From a virus: DNA of 64,000 nucleotides. How positions within the stretch are numbered: position 1 is the stretch's first letter; the number at the start of each line of letters is the position of its first letter. The position numbers and the translations under genes are program-made. Of the stretch, positions 29,353 through 38,713 are shown piece after piece. Under the pieces are notes generated by a model. It searched no databases and was not told the origin of the DNA. It was given only the letters and a program-made list of their open reading frames with translations. The stretch spans positions 124,001 through 188,000 of IMG/VR virus record IMGVR_UViG_3300032287_003113. One strand, given 5' to 3'.

Positions 29353-30229
29353 TGTAGCAGACTTAGACTGCATTTATTTAACATATGATGAACCAAACAA
29401 AGAACAGAATTGGATTCGGATCCAAAACATGGTTCCTTGGGCCAAACGAGTGGACGGAGTCAAAGGCAGTGACGCCGCTCACAAAGCGGCTGCAGACGCC
29501 AGCGATACCGATCGCTTTATTCTCATTGATGGTGACAACGTTCCAGATCCTGAATTTTTCAATTTACAACTGGCCCTTGATGCTACCAATGACTCTTGCG
29601 TTTTTCGTTGGCGGGCTCGCAATGCCGTTAACGGTCTAATGTACGGTAACGGCGGCATGAGTTCTTGGACTCGAGAGTTTATCTATGCCATGCGTACACA
29701 CGAAGCAACTGATGGCTCTGCAGAGAATGATGTAGAATTTTGTTTTTATCCCAACTACTGGGCCATGAATGATTGCTACTCAACTACATACCCCAATGCA
29801 ACACCTTATCAAGCATGGAGAGCCGGATTCCGTGAAGGAGTAAAGATGGCTCTAGATCGTGGTGCGAAAATAACAGTGGCAGAATTTGAAAGCCGAGTTA
29901 ATACCCGTAACTATGATAACTTGTGTGTTTGGCAAAGTGTGGGTGCAGATGCAGATAACGGATTCTGGGCTATTTACGGCGCCAGACTTGGCACATATAT
30001 GATCATGTTAGAAGGTTGGAACCATAAGCAAGTACAAGATTTTGACACACTTGCCATGTTATGGAAGTCATTTGAGCAAGATGGACCAGATCAATGCCGC
30101 GGAGTTGGTGACGCATTACGTACACGTTTAGGTTTGCCTATTGTGGACATGGATCCTGAAGAAAGCCGATTCTTCAAACATCATTATAAATCAATGTTTA
30201 AAAATCAAGGTCCCATGGTCAGAGAATGA
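29330..30229 (+). CDS. GT-A-like glycosyltransferase with intact DxD
   Basis: A 299-residue protein. LDCIYLTYDEPNKEQNW at 13-29 is the nucleotide-binding strand region. DRFILIDGDNVPDPEF at 61-76 carries the acidic D67-G-D69 metal site. RARNAVNGLMYGNGG follows at about 93-107. The C-terminal region of the 610-residue protein at 48394 has the same series of blocks (LDIVYISNGEPDEERW; RNPVNGLEYGHQG), but there the DGD is lost. This gene is therefore the likely active member. It overlaps the next gene by ATGA. Confidence 0.6.
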   Translation: MTERHLIDVADLDCIYLTYDEPNKEQNWIRIQNMVPWAKRVDGVKGSDAAHKAAADASDTDRFILIDGDNVPDPEFFNLQLALDATNDSCVFRWRARNAVNGLMYGNGGMSSWTREFIYAMRTHEATDGSAENDVEFCFYPNYWAMNDCYSTTYPNATPYQAWRAGFREGVKMALDRGAKITVAEFESRVNTRNYDNLCVWQSVGADADNGFWAIYGARLGTYMIMLEGWNHKQVQDFDTLAMLWKSFEQDGPDQCRGVGDALRTRLGLPIVDMDPEESRFFKHHYKSMFKNQGPMVRE

Positions 30230-30945
30230 ATATCTTAGTCAATGGAACTTCTATCAGTCGCGGCGAAAATTCGTGGCCATATTTTTTACAATCGCAGATG
30301 AATTGTTCTTTGATTAATCTAGCTCAGGCTGGTAGTGGCAACACGTACATACATGAAGCAACAGTAGCAGAACTCAGCGAAAGATCCTACAACCTCGTGT
30401 TAATACAATGGACATACGCAGATCGTTTTGATTTCAGAGTTAAAGATATCAGCAAGTTCGGCGACACAACATATACAACCAACTTTCAATCCCGGCAGAA
30501 CGATTGGCCTAGCAAACAAATACATCCTGTAAATGATCAAGACTACGTACAACCGGATTGGATATTTGGATGTGGGTATCTAAACGAACGCCAGGATAAC
30601 AGCCTTGGCAGGGTATTTAAACCTTTATACCAGCACGTTGGAGCAAATGAACATGTATTTTCAACTTTAATAAAAATTATATCATTGCAAAGCACACTCA
30701 AGGCCTTGGGTATTCCTTACTTGTTTACAGAATACCGCCCAATGACTCGACTAAGTCGATTCGATCAGCTTTACAAATTAATTGATTGGAATAACTTTTA
30801 TTCAGGCAAACATTTATTTACTATTGCCAAAGAACATGATGCACTGGATGATACTTTACACCCATCCACGGAATGTCAGCAACTATATGCCGTTGACTTA
30901 CATAACGATTTAGTTAAACGGGGATATATCAATGCAAGATCTTAG
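30226..30945 (+). CDS. SGNH/GDSL hydrolase-like protein
   Basis: A 239-residue protein. NILVNGTSISRGENSWP at 2-18 is a block I-like start with Ser in a G-T-S context. LINLAQAGSGNTYIHEA is the Gly/Asn-bearing block. YNLVLIQWTYADRFDF matches the third block. DDTLHPSTECQQLYA near the C-terminus supplies the Asp-x-x-His pair. Family members remove or transfer acyl groups on sugars and lipids. Here it sits between glycosyltransferase-like genes (overlaps of 4 and 14 bases), so glycan O-acyl editing is the likely role. There is no secretion signal, so it acts inside the cell or on the virion. Confidence 0.6.
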   Translation: MNILVNGTSISRGENSWPYFLQSQMNCSLINLAQAGSGNTYIHEATVAELSERSYNLVLIQWTYADRFDFRVKDISKFGDTTYTTNFQSRQNDWPSKQIHPVNDQDYVQPDWIFGCGYLNERQDNSLGRVFKPLYQHVGANEHVFSTLIKIISLQSTLKALGIPYLFTEYRPMTRLSRFDQLYKLIDWNNFYSGKHLFTIAKEHDALDDTLHPSTECQQLYAVDLHNDLVKRGYINARS

Positions 30946-31924
30946 CCCAAACAATCCAGCAGGTTGTCAAGATCGATTCATCTTTGATTTGAACGACAAC
31001 AGAATCTGGAACATCAACGGGTTTATTAAATTTTTAGTTGATAATCAAGGTCGAGTCATTGACATAGAGATACCCGAGGGTGTGGCGTTAGACAGCATAG
31101 GCATTTACGATTTGTTAGATTTGTTCTCATTTAAATCGGTCACTATACGCAGTTTTAATCTAGTGCAACAATCACATCCTGTATACAAATTAAATTTTCA
31201 TCCGTTGGCATTTAAATACTTTATTGTATCTCCTAATACAGATTACAGCCAATATCATGGTTGGTCTGGAAAATATATGTTTGGGGCATTTTATAATAGA
31301 CCAACTTGGTCACGAATTGGCCTAGCCGCATATTTACACACCAATCACAGTGACAAGACTCTGTTGAATTTCCGTTACGACCCTGACAATACAGACATTA
31401 GAAACACATTTGAACTAGACCAACTATTTCAAATTGACCCTAAATCCTTGGAATATTTTGGTCATCTAATACCTGCGTTGCCATTACGAGTGGAGCCCGT
31501 GGATGGGTACACCATCGGAGTCAGCACCAAAGAGCATACTGACCAACTTAGTGAATTTTATACTGACTTCTTAATTGACATTGTAAGCGAAACATTTGTA
31601 CGTGGCAGATGTTTTTATCCTACAGAAAAAACTGTTAGACCCATGCTGATGAAAAAGCCTTTTATACATATGGGACCCAAATGTTTTTTAATACATTTAC
31701 GTCAAATGGGATTTCGAACGTTTGGTGATTTTTGGTCCGAGGACTATGATGGATACGGTATGGATCAGCGGTATAAGTATATACTCAAATTAATTGACAC
31801 GCTGGCAGCCAAGTCCAAACAAGAACTACAAGACATGTATGCCCGTATGCAACCAATTTTAGAGCACAATTATCAATTGTTACTGACAAAACAATTTACA
31901 CGAGAAATTACCTATGTTGAATAG
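30932..31924 (+). CDS. GT10-like (fucosyltransferase-type) glycosyltransferase
   Basis: A 330-residue protein. The C-terminal third has FYPTEKTVRPMLMKKPFIHMG followed by FRTFGDFWSEDYDGYGMD. This resembles the donor-binding half of GT10/GT-B enzymes, where a TEK-[IV]-x-[RK]-P-x-L segment contacts the nucleotide sugar. The N-terminal half varies among the three copies in this window (also at 31914 and 47217), as expected for acceptor domains. It overlaps its neighbours by 14 and 11 bases. Family assignment is by motif, not alignment; the donor sugar is unknown. Confidence 0.55.
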   Translation: MQDLSPNNPAGCQDRFIFDLNDNRIWNINGFIKFLVDNQGRVIDIEIPEGVALDSIGIYDLLDLFSFKSVTIRSFNLVQQSHPVYKLNFHPLAFKYFIVSPNTDYSQYHGWSGKYMFGAFYNRPTWSRIGLAAYLHTNHSDKTLLNFRYDPDNTDIRNTFELDQLFQIDPKSLEYFGHLIPALPLRVEPVDGYTIGVSTKEHTDQLSEFYTDFLIDIVSETFVRGRCFYPTEKTVRPMLMKKPFIHMGPKCFLIHLRQMGFRTFGDFWSEDYDGYGMDQRYKYILKLIDTLAAKSKQELQDMYARMQPILEHNYQLLLTKQFTREITYVE

Positions 31925-32960
31925 CGAATACCATGTTGGTATCAACGACAACAAGTTTTGGCGTAAAGACTTGTTAGTTATGCACCTGTACGATTGCTTA
32001 AACACCAACCAACAGCCAGCCCTGCGGGTAACTCCAGAAGGTTCAAGCCTTGCAGGCTGTGGTTTATATAGGTACTTGGATGCGTTTTGCAAACATACTG
32101 GATACGATAAAAAGAACATTAGCATACGCACAGGCAACATGATCGAACAACACCCTGAGTACACAATTATAAAAGATGCCACCGCTTGGTTCGAAGTTCC
32201 TATTATGCAACAATGGGCACAAAAAAATCCGATCAACACAGGCACCATGCCTAGATTACACTTTGGACACTTTGTTGGAAAAAGCAATTGGAATAGATTG
32301 TGGATTGGTGCTGTGTTGCACAGTAAATACAATGATAAGTTATTTCAAACATATAACACCGGCATTGGTACACACTATCTTACTAAGAATGACGGCCTTT
32401 GTGATTTTGTGGGCTTAGAAGATCTGGTCAAAATGGAATGTGATCAAATTGATGTGGCTGTCGAATTTTTAAAGTCTTGTCCAAAGTTTATACCTGAGGA
32501 CATAGAAGCAATTAAAAATATGTCAACTTACATCAAACAAGACGATTACTACCCTATACAATTACCAGCCAATCTTAACATATTGAAATACTATAACAAT
32601 ATATTTGTGGACATTATCCATGAAACATTTGTTCGTGATGAAGTATGTTTTGCTACAGAAAAAACTTGGAGAACAATGTTAGCACGTAGGCCTTTTATTA
32701 CCATGGGAGGCAGAAATCATTTGGCTAATTTAAAGCGTCTAGGATTCCGTACATTCAATGACATCTGGGATGAAGGTTACGACGAGTATGGTATGCAGTG
32801 GCGTGTTAAAGAAATACTAAAACTAATAGATACTATCAGTTCTTGGTCAGTGGAAAAGATACAACAGGTCTTACAAGATATGCAACCTATACTAGAACAC
32901 AACTATCAAACTTTTATGACACTAACACATCAAAAAATACAGCGAACATTCAATGACTAA
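31914..32960 (+). CDS. GT10-like glycosyltransferase paralogue
   Basis: A 348-residue protein carrying the same C-terminal module as the preceding gene: CFATEKTWRTMLARRPFITMG, then GFRTFNDIWDEGYDEYGMQW and a terminal MQPILEHNYQTFM helix. The adjacent position and shared order indicate tandem duplication followed by divergence of the N-terminal acceptor half. The ATG overlaps the preceding stop by 11 bases. It ends 8 bases into the first radical SAM gene. Confidence 0.55.
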   Translation: MLNSEYHVGINDNKFWRKDLLVMHLYDCLNTNQQPALRVTPEGSSLAGCGLYRYLDAFCKHTGYDKKNISIRTGNMIEQHPEYTIIKDATAWFEVPIMQQWAQKNPINTGTMPRLHFGHFVGKSNWNRLWIGAVLHSKYNDKLFQTYNTGIGTHYLTKNDGLCDFVGLEDLVKMECDQIDVAVEFLKSCPKFIPEDIEAIKNMSTYIKQDDYYPIQLPANLNILKYYNNIFVDIIHETFVRDEVCFATEKTWRTMLARRPFITMGGRNHLANLKRLGFRTFNDIWDEGYDEYGMQWRVKEILKLIDTISSWSVEKIQQVLQDMQPILEHNYQTFMTLTHQKIQRTFND

Positions 32961-33789
32961 ATTCCATTTACCTTTTGTAGAAATGATGGTTACACAATTT
33001 TGTAATCTAAGCTGTGTTGGCTGTAGTAACTATGCTGACCTAAAACACACAGGTTATGTTCCTTGGGCAGATGGTCGGCGTGAAATAGAATCGTGGCTAC
33101 CACGCATGACAATTGAAGACTTTGGTATCATGGGTGGCGAGCCCCTGATCAATCCCGAACTTAAACAATGGATACGTGGCTTGCGTGAGTTATTACCCAC
33201 AAGCCCCATACGCTTTAGCACCAATGGCGAATTGCTAGATCGACATTTAGATGTGCTAGAAACAGCACACGAAGTGGGCAACTTTGTTTTTAAGATCACT
33301 GTACACCAACACAGCGAGCGTGTAGAACGTGTCATTGCTAAAATCTTCTCAATGTACAAGTGGGAACCTGTGTACGAATATGGCATCTATCGTTACAAAA
33401 CCACAAACGGATTAAGATTTCAGGTCAATCGTCCGCTGACATTTATCAAGTATTATAAGAATGATTACGCCAACATGATGCCGTTCAATTCCAATCCTGT
33501 GGATAGTTTCAATATTTGTATGCAACAACGATGTCCACTCATGTTCAATGGACGTATGTACAAGTGTAGTACACTAGGCGGATTGGAACAAACACTAGAT
33601 CGTTTTAGTAACACCGACCCTGCATGGGAGCCATACAAAGGCAAATACATTACACCTACGAGCCCAGATGCAGATATTGCGGCGTTCTTAAACAATTATG
33701 GTCGTCCACATCAAGTGTGTACAATGTGTCCTACCGCCCAGGATGACGAAAGTGTTATTTTACATTATAATAACGTAATAACAAAATGA
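32953..33789 (+). CDS. Radical SAM protein, short form
   Basis: A 278-residue enzyme, first of six radical SAM proteins in this cassette. The [4Fe-4S] motif CxxxCxxC is at C17-C21-C24 (CNLSCVGC) and GIMGGEPLINPEL is the SAM-binding GGE block. Unlike the five copies that follow, it has no N-terminal Cys domain. Extra cysteines lie at the C-terminus instead (CMQQRCPLMF, MYKCSTLGG, CTMCPTA), so auxiliary-cluster binding is on the usual SPASM side. The reaction is unknown; the family forms a 5'-deoxyadenosyl radical to modify peptides, sugars or cofactors. Overlaps with neighbours are 8 and 4 bases. Confidence 0.75.
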   Translation: MTKFHLPFVEMMVTQFCNLSCVGCSNYADLKHTGYVPWADGRREIESWLPRMTIEDFGIMGGEPLINPELKQWIRGLRELLPTSPIRFSTNGELLDRHLDVLETAHEVGNFVFKITVHQHSERVERVIAKIFSMYKWEPVYEYGIYRYKTTNGLRFQVNRPLTFIKYYKNDYANMMPFNSNPVDSFNICMQQRCPLMFNGRMYKCSTLGGLEQTLDRFSNTDPAWEPYKGKYITPTSPDADIAAFLNNYGRPHQVCTMCPTAQDDESVILHYNNVITK

Positions 33790-34667
33790 CAAGATTCTTT
33801 GCCTTCGGGTGCTCCTTTACTAACTCTAAAAATCCTACTTGGGCTGACATAGTGGCGCACGAGTACAACCATTACCAAAACTGGGGACAGGCTGGTGCAG
33901 GTAATAGTTTTATATTCTACAGTCTAATGGAATGTAACAAGCGTAATCAGATTACTCCGGACGATGTAGTAATGATCATGTGGAGCAGCATTGGTAGAGA
34001 AGATCGTTATGTTGGAGGAGAATGGTTGACTCCTGGTAGTATATACAATCAACAAGATTATGATGAGAACTTTGTAAAGAAGTTTACAGATCCAACAGGA
34101 TACTTGTTACGAGATGCAGCACACTTGGCTGGTGCTAAAGCCATATTAGATAATATTGGGTGTCGGTATTATTTTTTTAGTATTGTTCCGTTTAATGTTC
34201 CAGACGATAACGTTTTTAAAATCTTTAGCATAGATAATAAAATATTAAATGTTTATGCTGAAGAATTTCGATCTGTGCGTCCCAGTGTATACGAAGTTGT
34301 CTTTGATCACGACTGGTACAGCCGGGCCGGCATTAAACAAGAAGACAAGCTCAAAGAAGAATACGAAATTAAACGTGGTAATGATTGGCCCACATGGGAT
34401 AAGTTTATAATACAAGACTTCGGCGGTGTACCCAAAGATATTAAAGATGAAATAAACAACCAACACGAGTTTACCAACAGATATTTGCGTAGGTATGACA
34501 CACATCCAACTCCAGCAGAATATTTAGAATATATCACACGAGTAGCACCAGACATAGAAGTATCCTCTGCCACACAAGATTGGGTAGCAACAGTGACTGA
34601 TAGATTAATCAAACACCAAGACTTAACCAAACTTTGGAAACCTAATAAAAAGCCTGCGAGATTCTAA
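33786..34667 (+). CDS. SGNH hydrolase-like protein
   Basis: A 293-residue protein. FFAFGCSFTNSKNPTWADIV is the N-terminal block with Ser in G-C-S-F-T. YQNWGQAGAGNSFIFYSLM is the Gly/Asn block. DDVVMIMWSSIGREDRY is the third block. DTHPTPAEYLEYI supplies a C-terminal Asp-x-His. It is larger than the other copies because of a charged insert at about 150-230. Translation is coupled on both sides (ATGA, then TAATG). It lies between radical SAM genes, so a shared substrate is plausible. Confidence 0.6.
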   Translation: MTRFFAFGCSFTNSKNPTWADIVAHEYNHYQNWGQAGAGNSFIFYSLMECNKRNQITPDDVVMIMWSSIGREDRYVGGEWLTPGSIYNQQDYDENFVKKFTDPTGYLLRDAAHLAGAKAILDNIGCRYYFFSIVPFNVPDDNVFKIFSIDNKILNVYAEEFRSVRPSVYEVVFDHDWYSRAGIKQEDKLKEEYEIKRGNDWPTWDKFIIQDFGGVPKDIKDEINNQHEFTNRYLRRYDTHPTPAEYLEYITRVAPDIEVSSATQDWVATVTDRLIKHQDLTKLWKPNKKPARF

Positions 34668-36049
34668 TGACCAAATCAACATTTATGACAGCCGCAGAAA
34701 AGATGAAGGAACTATTGGGCCCGAGTCTTTGCCTGGCCAAATGGAAACAGGTTAGCCTGCATCTAGCTACTGGTATGACCAACAGTTGTTACCATCCACC
34801 CTTACATGAAATAGATCCTATAGCATTAAAAGACAATCCCGGCGCACTACATAATACAGCACACAAAAAAGATCAACGTGTGATCATGCTCAAGAACGAA
34901 CGCCCTACGGAATGTAATTATTGCTGGACACAAGAGGACATGGGCAATCTCAGTGATCGTCATTACAGATCAGGAGAACCCTGGGCCGCCGACGACTACA
35001 ATGCAATTAAAGCCAGCACAGGTACGGAAGATTGGATACCCAGTTATGTTGAAGTTAATTTTAATCACGTGTGTAATCTCAAGTGTAGCTATTGTAGTCC
35101 GCAGTTCTCTAGTACCTGGATGCAAGAAACTGACTATTATGGTGCCTATCCCACAAGCACTCCGCATAACGATCCTGCTCACTTCGCTGGTCGTCGCAGG
35201 CCTATACCGGTCAGCTACGATAATCCATATGTGGATGCATTCTGGGAATGGTGGCCTGAGCTGTATCCGCACCTGAAACATTTCCGTATGACCGGTGGCG
35301 AGCCGCTAATGGACAAGAATACTTATAAGGTATTTGATTATGTGTTGGCACTACCAAATCCAGAACTACACTTGGACGTGACCAGCAACTTTAGTGTTGA
35401 CGATCGTTTATTTGACAAGTATCTGGGTTATGTCAAACAGTTATGTAACACACAGATAGAACACTTTATGCAGTACGTGAGTTTGGATAGTGGTAAACCC
35501 AGGCATGCAGAATACATTAGACACGGATTAAATTTTGCCAGAATGACTGATAATGTAAATCGTTTCTTAACAGGCGTTCCCTACCGTAATAGTCTAACAT
35601 TTATCATTACCATGAACAATCTAAGTGTGTTGGGCCTACAGCGACAACTGGAATGGATACTTGATCTCCGAAGCACACATAGTAAAACCTATCAACGTGT
35701 TTGGTTTGATACTCCCCTGCTACGTACACCCACTTGGCAAAGCGTACAAATACTGCCCGAAGTCTACGTTGGTGTGTTAGAACGTGTGGCCGACTGGATG
35801 GAACTACAGTTAGAAACAGCAGATAGACCATTTCAGGGATTCAAAGACTACGAAGTACAGCGTATGCGCCGTGATATAGATTGGATGAAAGCAGGTCGCA
35901 ATTTGGATCCAGAATATGTTAAACTGCAACGTGCAGATTTTTATCGTTTCTTTAACGAGCACGACAAACGACGCAAAACTGACTTTTTAAAAACTTTTCC
36001 AGAAATGACAGAATTTTGGAACGAATGTAAGTACCATGCCCAGAATTAA
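34667..36049 (+). CDS. Radical SAM protein with N-terminal Cys (twitch/SPASM-like) domain
   Basis: A 460-residue protein. The radical SAM core has C136, C140 and C143 (CNLKCSYC) and FRMTGGEPLMDKNT. Ahead of it is a Cys-rich module: SLCLAKWKQ, SCYHPPLHEI and ERPTECNYCWTQED. That spacing is typical of SPASM/twitch domains that hold an auxiliary Fe-S cluster. These domains normally follow the radical SAM core; here the module precedes it. It closely resembles the next gene. The C-terminus ends RRKTDFLKTFPEMTEFWNE, a tail shared by several copies. Substrate unknown. Confidence 0.75.
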   Translation: MTKSTFMTAAEKMKELLGPSLCLAKWKQVSLHLATGMTNSCYHPPLHEIDPIALKDNPGALHNTAHKKDQRVIMLKNERPTECNYCWTQEDMGNLSDRHYRSGEPWAADDYNAIKASTGTEDWIPSYVEVNFNHVCNLKCSYCSPQFSSTWMQETDYYGAYPTSTPHNDPAHFAGRRRPIPVSYDNPYVDAFWEWWPELYPHLKHFRMTGGEPLMDKNTYKVFDYVLALPNPELHLDVTSNFSVDDRLFDKYLGYVKQLCNTQIEHFMQYVSLDSGKPRHAEYIRHGLNFARMTDNVNRFLTGVPYRNSLTFIITMNNLSVLGLQRQLEWILDLRSTHSKTYQRVWFDTPLLRTPTWQSVQILPEVYVGVLERVADWMELQLETADRPFQGFKDYEVQRMRRDIDWMKAGRNLDPEYVKLQRADFYRFFNEHDKRRKTDFLKTFPEMTEFWNECKYHAQN

Positions 36050-37385
36050 CAACGAAACTGATTTAGAGTACAAACGCAGAGTGATTGACATCAAGTCGGA
36101 CAGCTTCTGTGCGGCCAAGTGGTACAATGCCACCATATGGCTAGGCTCGGGGCAAACCACCAGTTGTCATCATCCCCTGCCGCATCAAGTCAGTGTAGCT
36201 GAAGTAGAAGCGAACCCCAAAGCCTTACACAACACCCCAAAGAAAAAAGCCGAACGTGCTCAAATGCAACGAGGAGAACGTCCCAGCGGTTGCGAATACT
36301 GCTGGAAAATAGAAGACATCGGTCGCGACAACATTAGCGATCGTGTTTACAAAACAGTCATATATGATGACAAGGATTTGGATTATGCTTTTCAAACTCC
36401 AGCAAATGAAGATGTGGATTTACAAACACTTGAAATTGCCTTTGACCGCACCTGCCAGTTCGCTTGCTCTTATTGCAACCCGGCGTTTAGTAGCACTTGG
36501 GTCAAGGACATTAGGAATAATGGTGCTTATACCAATCTTGTCAGCGATGGCCGCAATCACTTTACTCACGCTCATGACGGCAGTCAGCTATACCGGTTTG
36601 GAGAAACGAATCCGTATGTTGAAGCCTTCCACAAATGGTGGGAAACAGACTTACATAGAACGTTGAAAGAGTTACGTATCACTGGGGGCGAGCCATTGAT
36701 GAGTGCAGAAACTTGGAAGTTGATTGATTGGTTTAAAACTAACAAAGGCAAAAGTTTTACACGTCTTGCTATCAACAGTAACTTAGGCACTGAAGTAGAC
36801 ATTGATCGTTTACTTGCCGCCATTGATGGTGTAGAAGTTGACCTATATACCAGCAATGAATCAATAGGCTTGCAGGCCGAATACATTAGAGATGGTCTTG
36901 TGTTTGACGACTGGGCTAACAATGTAGAACGTTTGCTAGATTCGGGTAAGTTTCGTGGCCTGCATGTCATGTGTACTATTAATGCATTGTGCTTGGATAC
37001 ACTAGACAGCTTTCTTGAAATGGTATATAACTGGAAACTTGAGTACGGCACGGATGCCATTAACTTCTCGCTGAATATATTACGTTTTCCAAGTTTTCAA
37101 AGTCCTCTGGTATTGCCAGACAACATACGAACACAATACAGAACACAATTAAGTGACTTCTATAAAACACACAAAGACACTGGGGTGCTACATGGTTTTG
37201 AGATTGATCAATTAAAACGCCTGATTGATTATCTTGATGTTGTTATAACTCCACACACGGGTGCCATGGAACAATCTATCTTACAACACGATTTTAAAAA
37301 CTTCTTCTCACAATACGATCAACGTCGTGGTAAGAATTTTGTAGAGACGTTTCCTAATTTAACAGAATGGTATAATACACTATGA
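36036..37385 (+). CDS. Radical SAM protein with N-terminal Cys domain, paralogue 2
   Basis: A 449-residue protein. The core motif is CQFACSYC (C140, C144, C147), then LRITGGEPLMSAETW. The N-terminal module matches the preceding gene (CAAKWYNATIWLGSG, SCHHPLPHQ, SGCEYCWKIED). The C-terminus RRGKNFVETFPNLTEWYNTL matches the tails of neighbouring copies. Duplicate status with 34667 is clear by eye. It starts 14 bases inside the previous gene and ends with ATGA on the next. Confidence 0.75.
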   Translation: MPRINNETDLEYKRRVIDIKSDSFCAAKWYNATIWLGSGQTTSCHHPLPHQVSVAEVEANPKALHNTPKKKAERAQMQRGERPSGCEYCWKIEDIGRDNISDRVYKTVIYDDKDLDYAFQTPANEDVDLQTLEIAFDRTCQFACSYCNPAFSSTWVKDIRNNGAYTNLVSDGRNHFTHAHDGSQLYRFGETNPYVEAFHKWWETDLHRTLKELRITGGEPLMSAETWKLIDWFKTNKGKSFTRLAINSNLGTEVDIDRLLAAIDGVEVDLYTSNESIGLQAEYIRDGLVFDDWANNVERLLDSGKFRGLHVMCTINALCLDTLDSFLEMVYNWKLEYGTDAINFSLNILRFPSFQSPLVLPDNIRTQYRTQLSDFYKTHKDTGVLHGFEIDQLKRLIDYLDVVITPHTGAMEQSILQHDFKNFFSQYDQRRGKNFVETFPNLTEWYNTL

Positions 37386-38713
37386 CCAAAGAATTTTATA
37401 ACAAGGGTTATGACTATATGGCACGTAAACCATATTTTATTGAACTCGAACAGTTGAATGACTCTCAGCAAGACTTATTAATAAAAAGCGAAACATTTTG
37501 CATGATGCCTTGGGTACACATGCATGCCTTCCCAGACGGTCGTGCATATCCTTGCTGTGTGGCAGACTATTGGCATCCTGTGGGGGACCTACGTAAAAGC
37601 ACTATGGAACAAGTTTGGAATCAAGAACCTTATCGTAACTTGCGTAAGAATATGGTTAGCGAAACCAAGAGCAAAGAGTGTACCAAGTGCTACGAACAAG
37701 AACGCAATGGATTTTTTAGTATGCGTAACGATGCCAATCGTAACTACGGACATCATATAGGAGAAGTAAATGAAACCAAAGAAGATGGAACCAATCCTAA
37801 GTTCAAAATACGTTATTGGGACGTTCGTTTTAGTAACCTTTGTAACTTCCGTTGTCGCAGCTGTGGGCCTATTTTTAGCAGTAATTGGTATCAAGATCAC
37901 GTAAAAATGTACGGCAAGAAACCTGATGTGTTAGGCCGTGACATGGCTGTGATTGAATATACCACAGGCAACGAAGATGACATGATTGCACAAATGATGC
38001 CACACGTTCCACACCTGGAGCAGGTATACTTTGCCGGTGGCGAGCCCTTGATCATGAAAGAACATTATTACTTGCTTGAGAAGTTGATTGAAGCAGGTAA
38101 AACTGATGTGCGTATCCAATATAACACAAACTTTAGTGAACTGGCATTTAAGGACAAGCACGTATTTGAATATTGGCGACATTTTAAAAATGTCAGTGTA
38201 GGTGCCAGTTTAGATGCCAGCGGAGCTAGAGCGGAGCTGATGCGTAAAGGAACAGATTGGACACAGGCAGTAGATAATCGTCGTCGCATGATAGCAGAAG
38301 TGCCACATGTGGATTTTTACATTAGTGCCACAGTTAGTTCAATGAACGTGTTGCATGTATTAGACTTTCATAGAGAATGGACCGAGCTTGGATTGATCAA
38401 AGCCAAGGACTTTAATGTAAACATTTGCCAAAGCCCGGAATGGTATCGAGTAGATATCTTTCCAGAACAGTTTAAACAGGATGTTATTGTGCCCGCCTAC
38501 GAGCAACACATTGAGTGGTTAACACCGCAAGACAATCTTAAACGTGCTACCAATGGATTTCGTAGCACTCTCAAATTCATGAACAGCACAGATCAAAGTC
38601 ATTTGTGGCCACGCTTTGTTGAGGAGTGTGCCAAACTAGACGCTGTACGTCGAGAAGATTTTTGGGCAACATTCCCTGAATTAGCCAGCTTACGAGATTA
38701 TGAACCTACCTAA
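37382..38713 (+). CDS. Radical SAM protein with N-terminal SPASM-like domain, paralogue 3
   Basis: A 443-residue protein. It has the clearest N-terminal SPASM-like signature: FCMMPWVHMHAFPDGRAYPC-C, then EQVWNQEPYRNLRKNMVSE and ECTKCYEQE. The core has C154, C158 and C161 (CNFRCRSC) and VYFAGGEPLIMKEHYYLLE. The module order is SPASM-like then radical SAM, the reverse of typical peptide-modifying enzymes. It begins by ATGA overlap with the preceding gene. An in-frame ATG 13 codons downstream is an alternative start. Confidence 0.8.
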   Translation: MTKEFYNKGYDYMARKPYFIELEQLNDSQQDLLIKSETFCMMPWVHMHAFPDGRAYPCCVADYWHPVGDLRKSTMEQVWNQEPYRNLRKNMVSETKSKECTKCYEQERNGFFSMRNDANRNYGHHIGEVNETKEDGTNPKFKIRYWDVRFSNLCNFRCRSCGPIFSSNWYQDHVKMYGKKPDVLGRDMAVIEYTTGNEDDMIAQMMPHVPHLEQVYFAGGEPLIMKEHYYLLEKLIEAGKTDVRIQYNTNFSELAFKDKHVFEYWRHFKNVSVGASLDASGARAELMRKGTDWTQAVDNRRRMIAEVPHVDFYISATVSSMNVLHVLDFHREWTELGLIKAKDFNVNICQSPEWYRVDIFPEQFKQDVIVPAYEQHIEWLTPQDNLKRATNGFRSTLKFMNSTDQSHLWPRFVEECAKLDAVRREDFWATFPELASLRDYEPT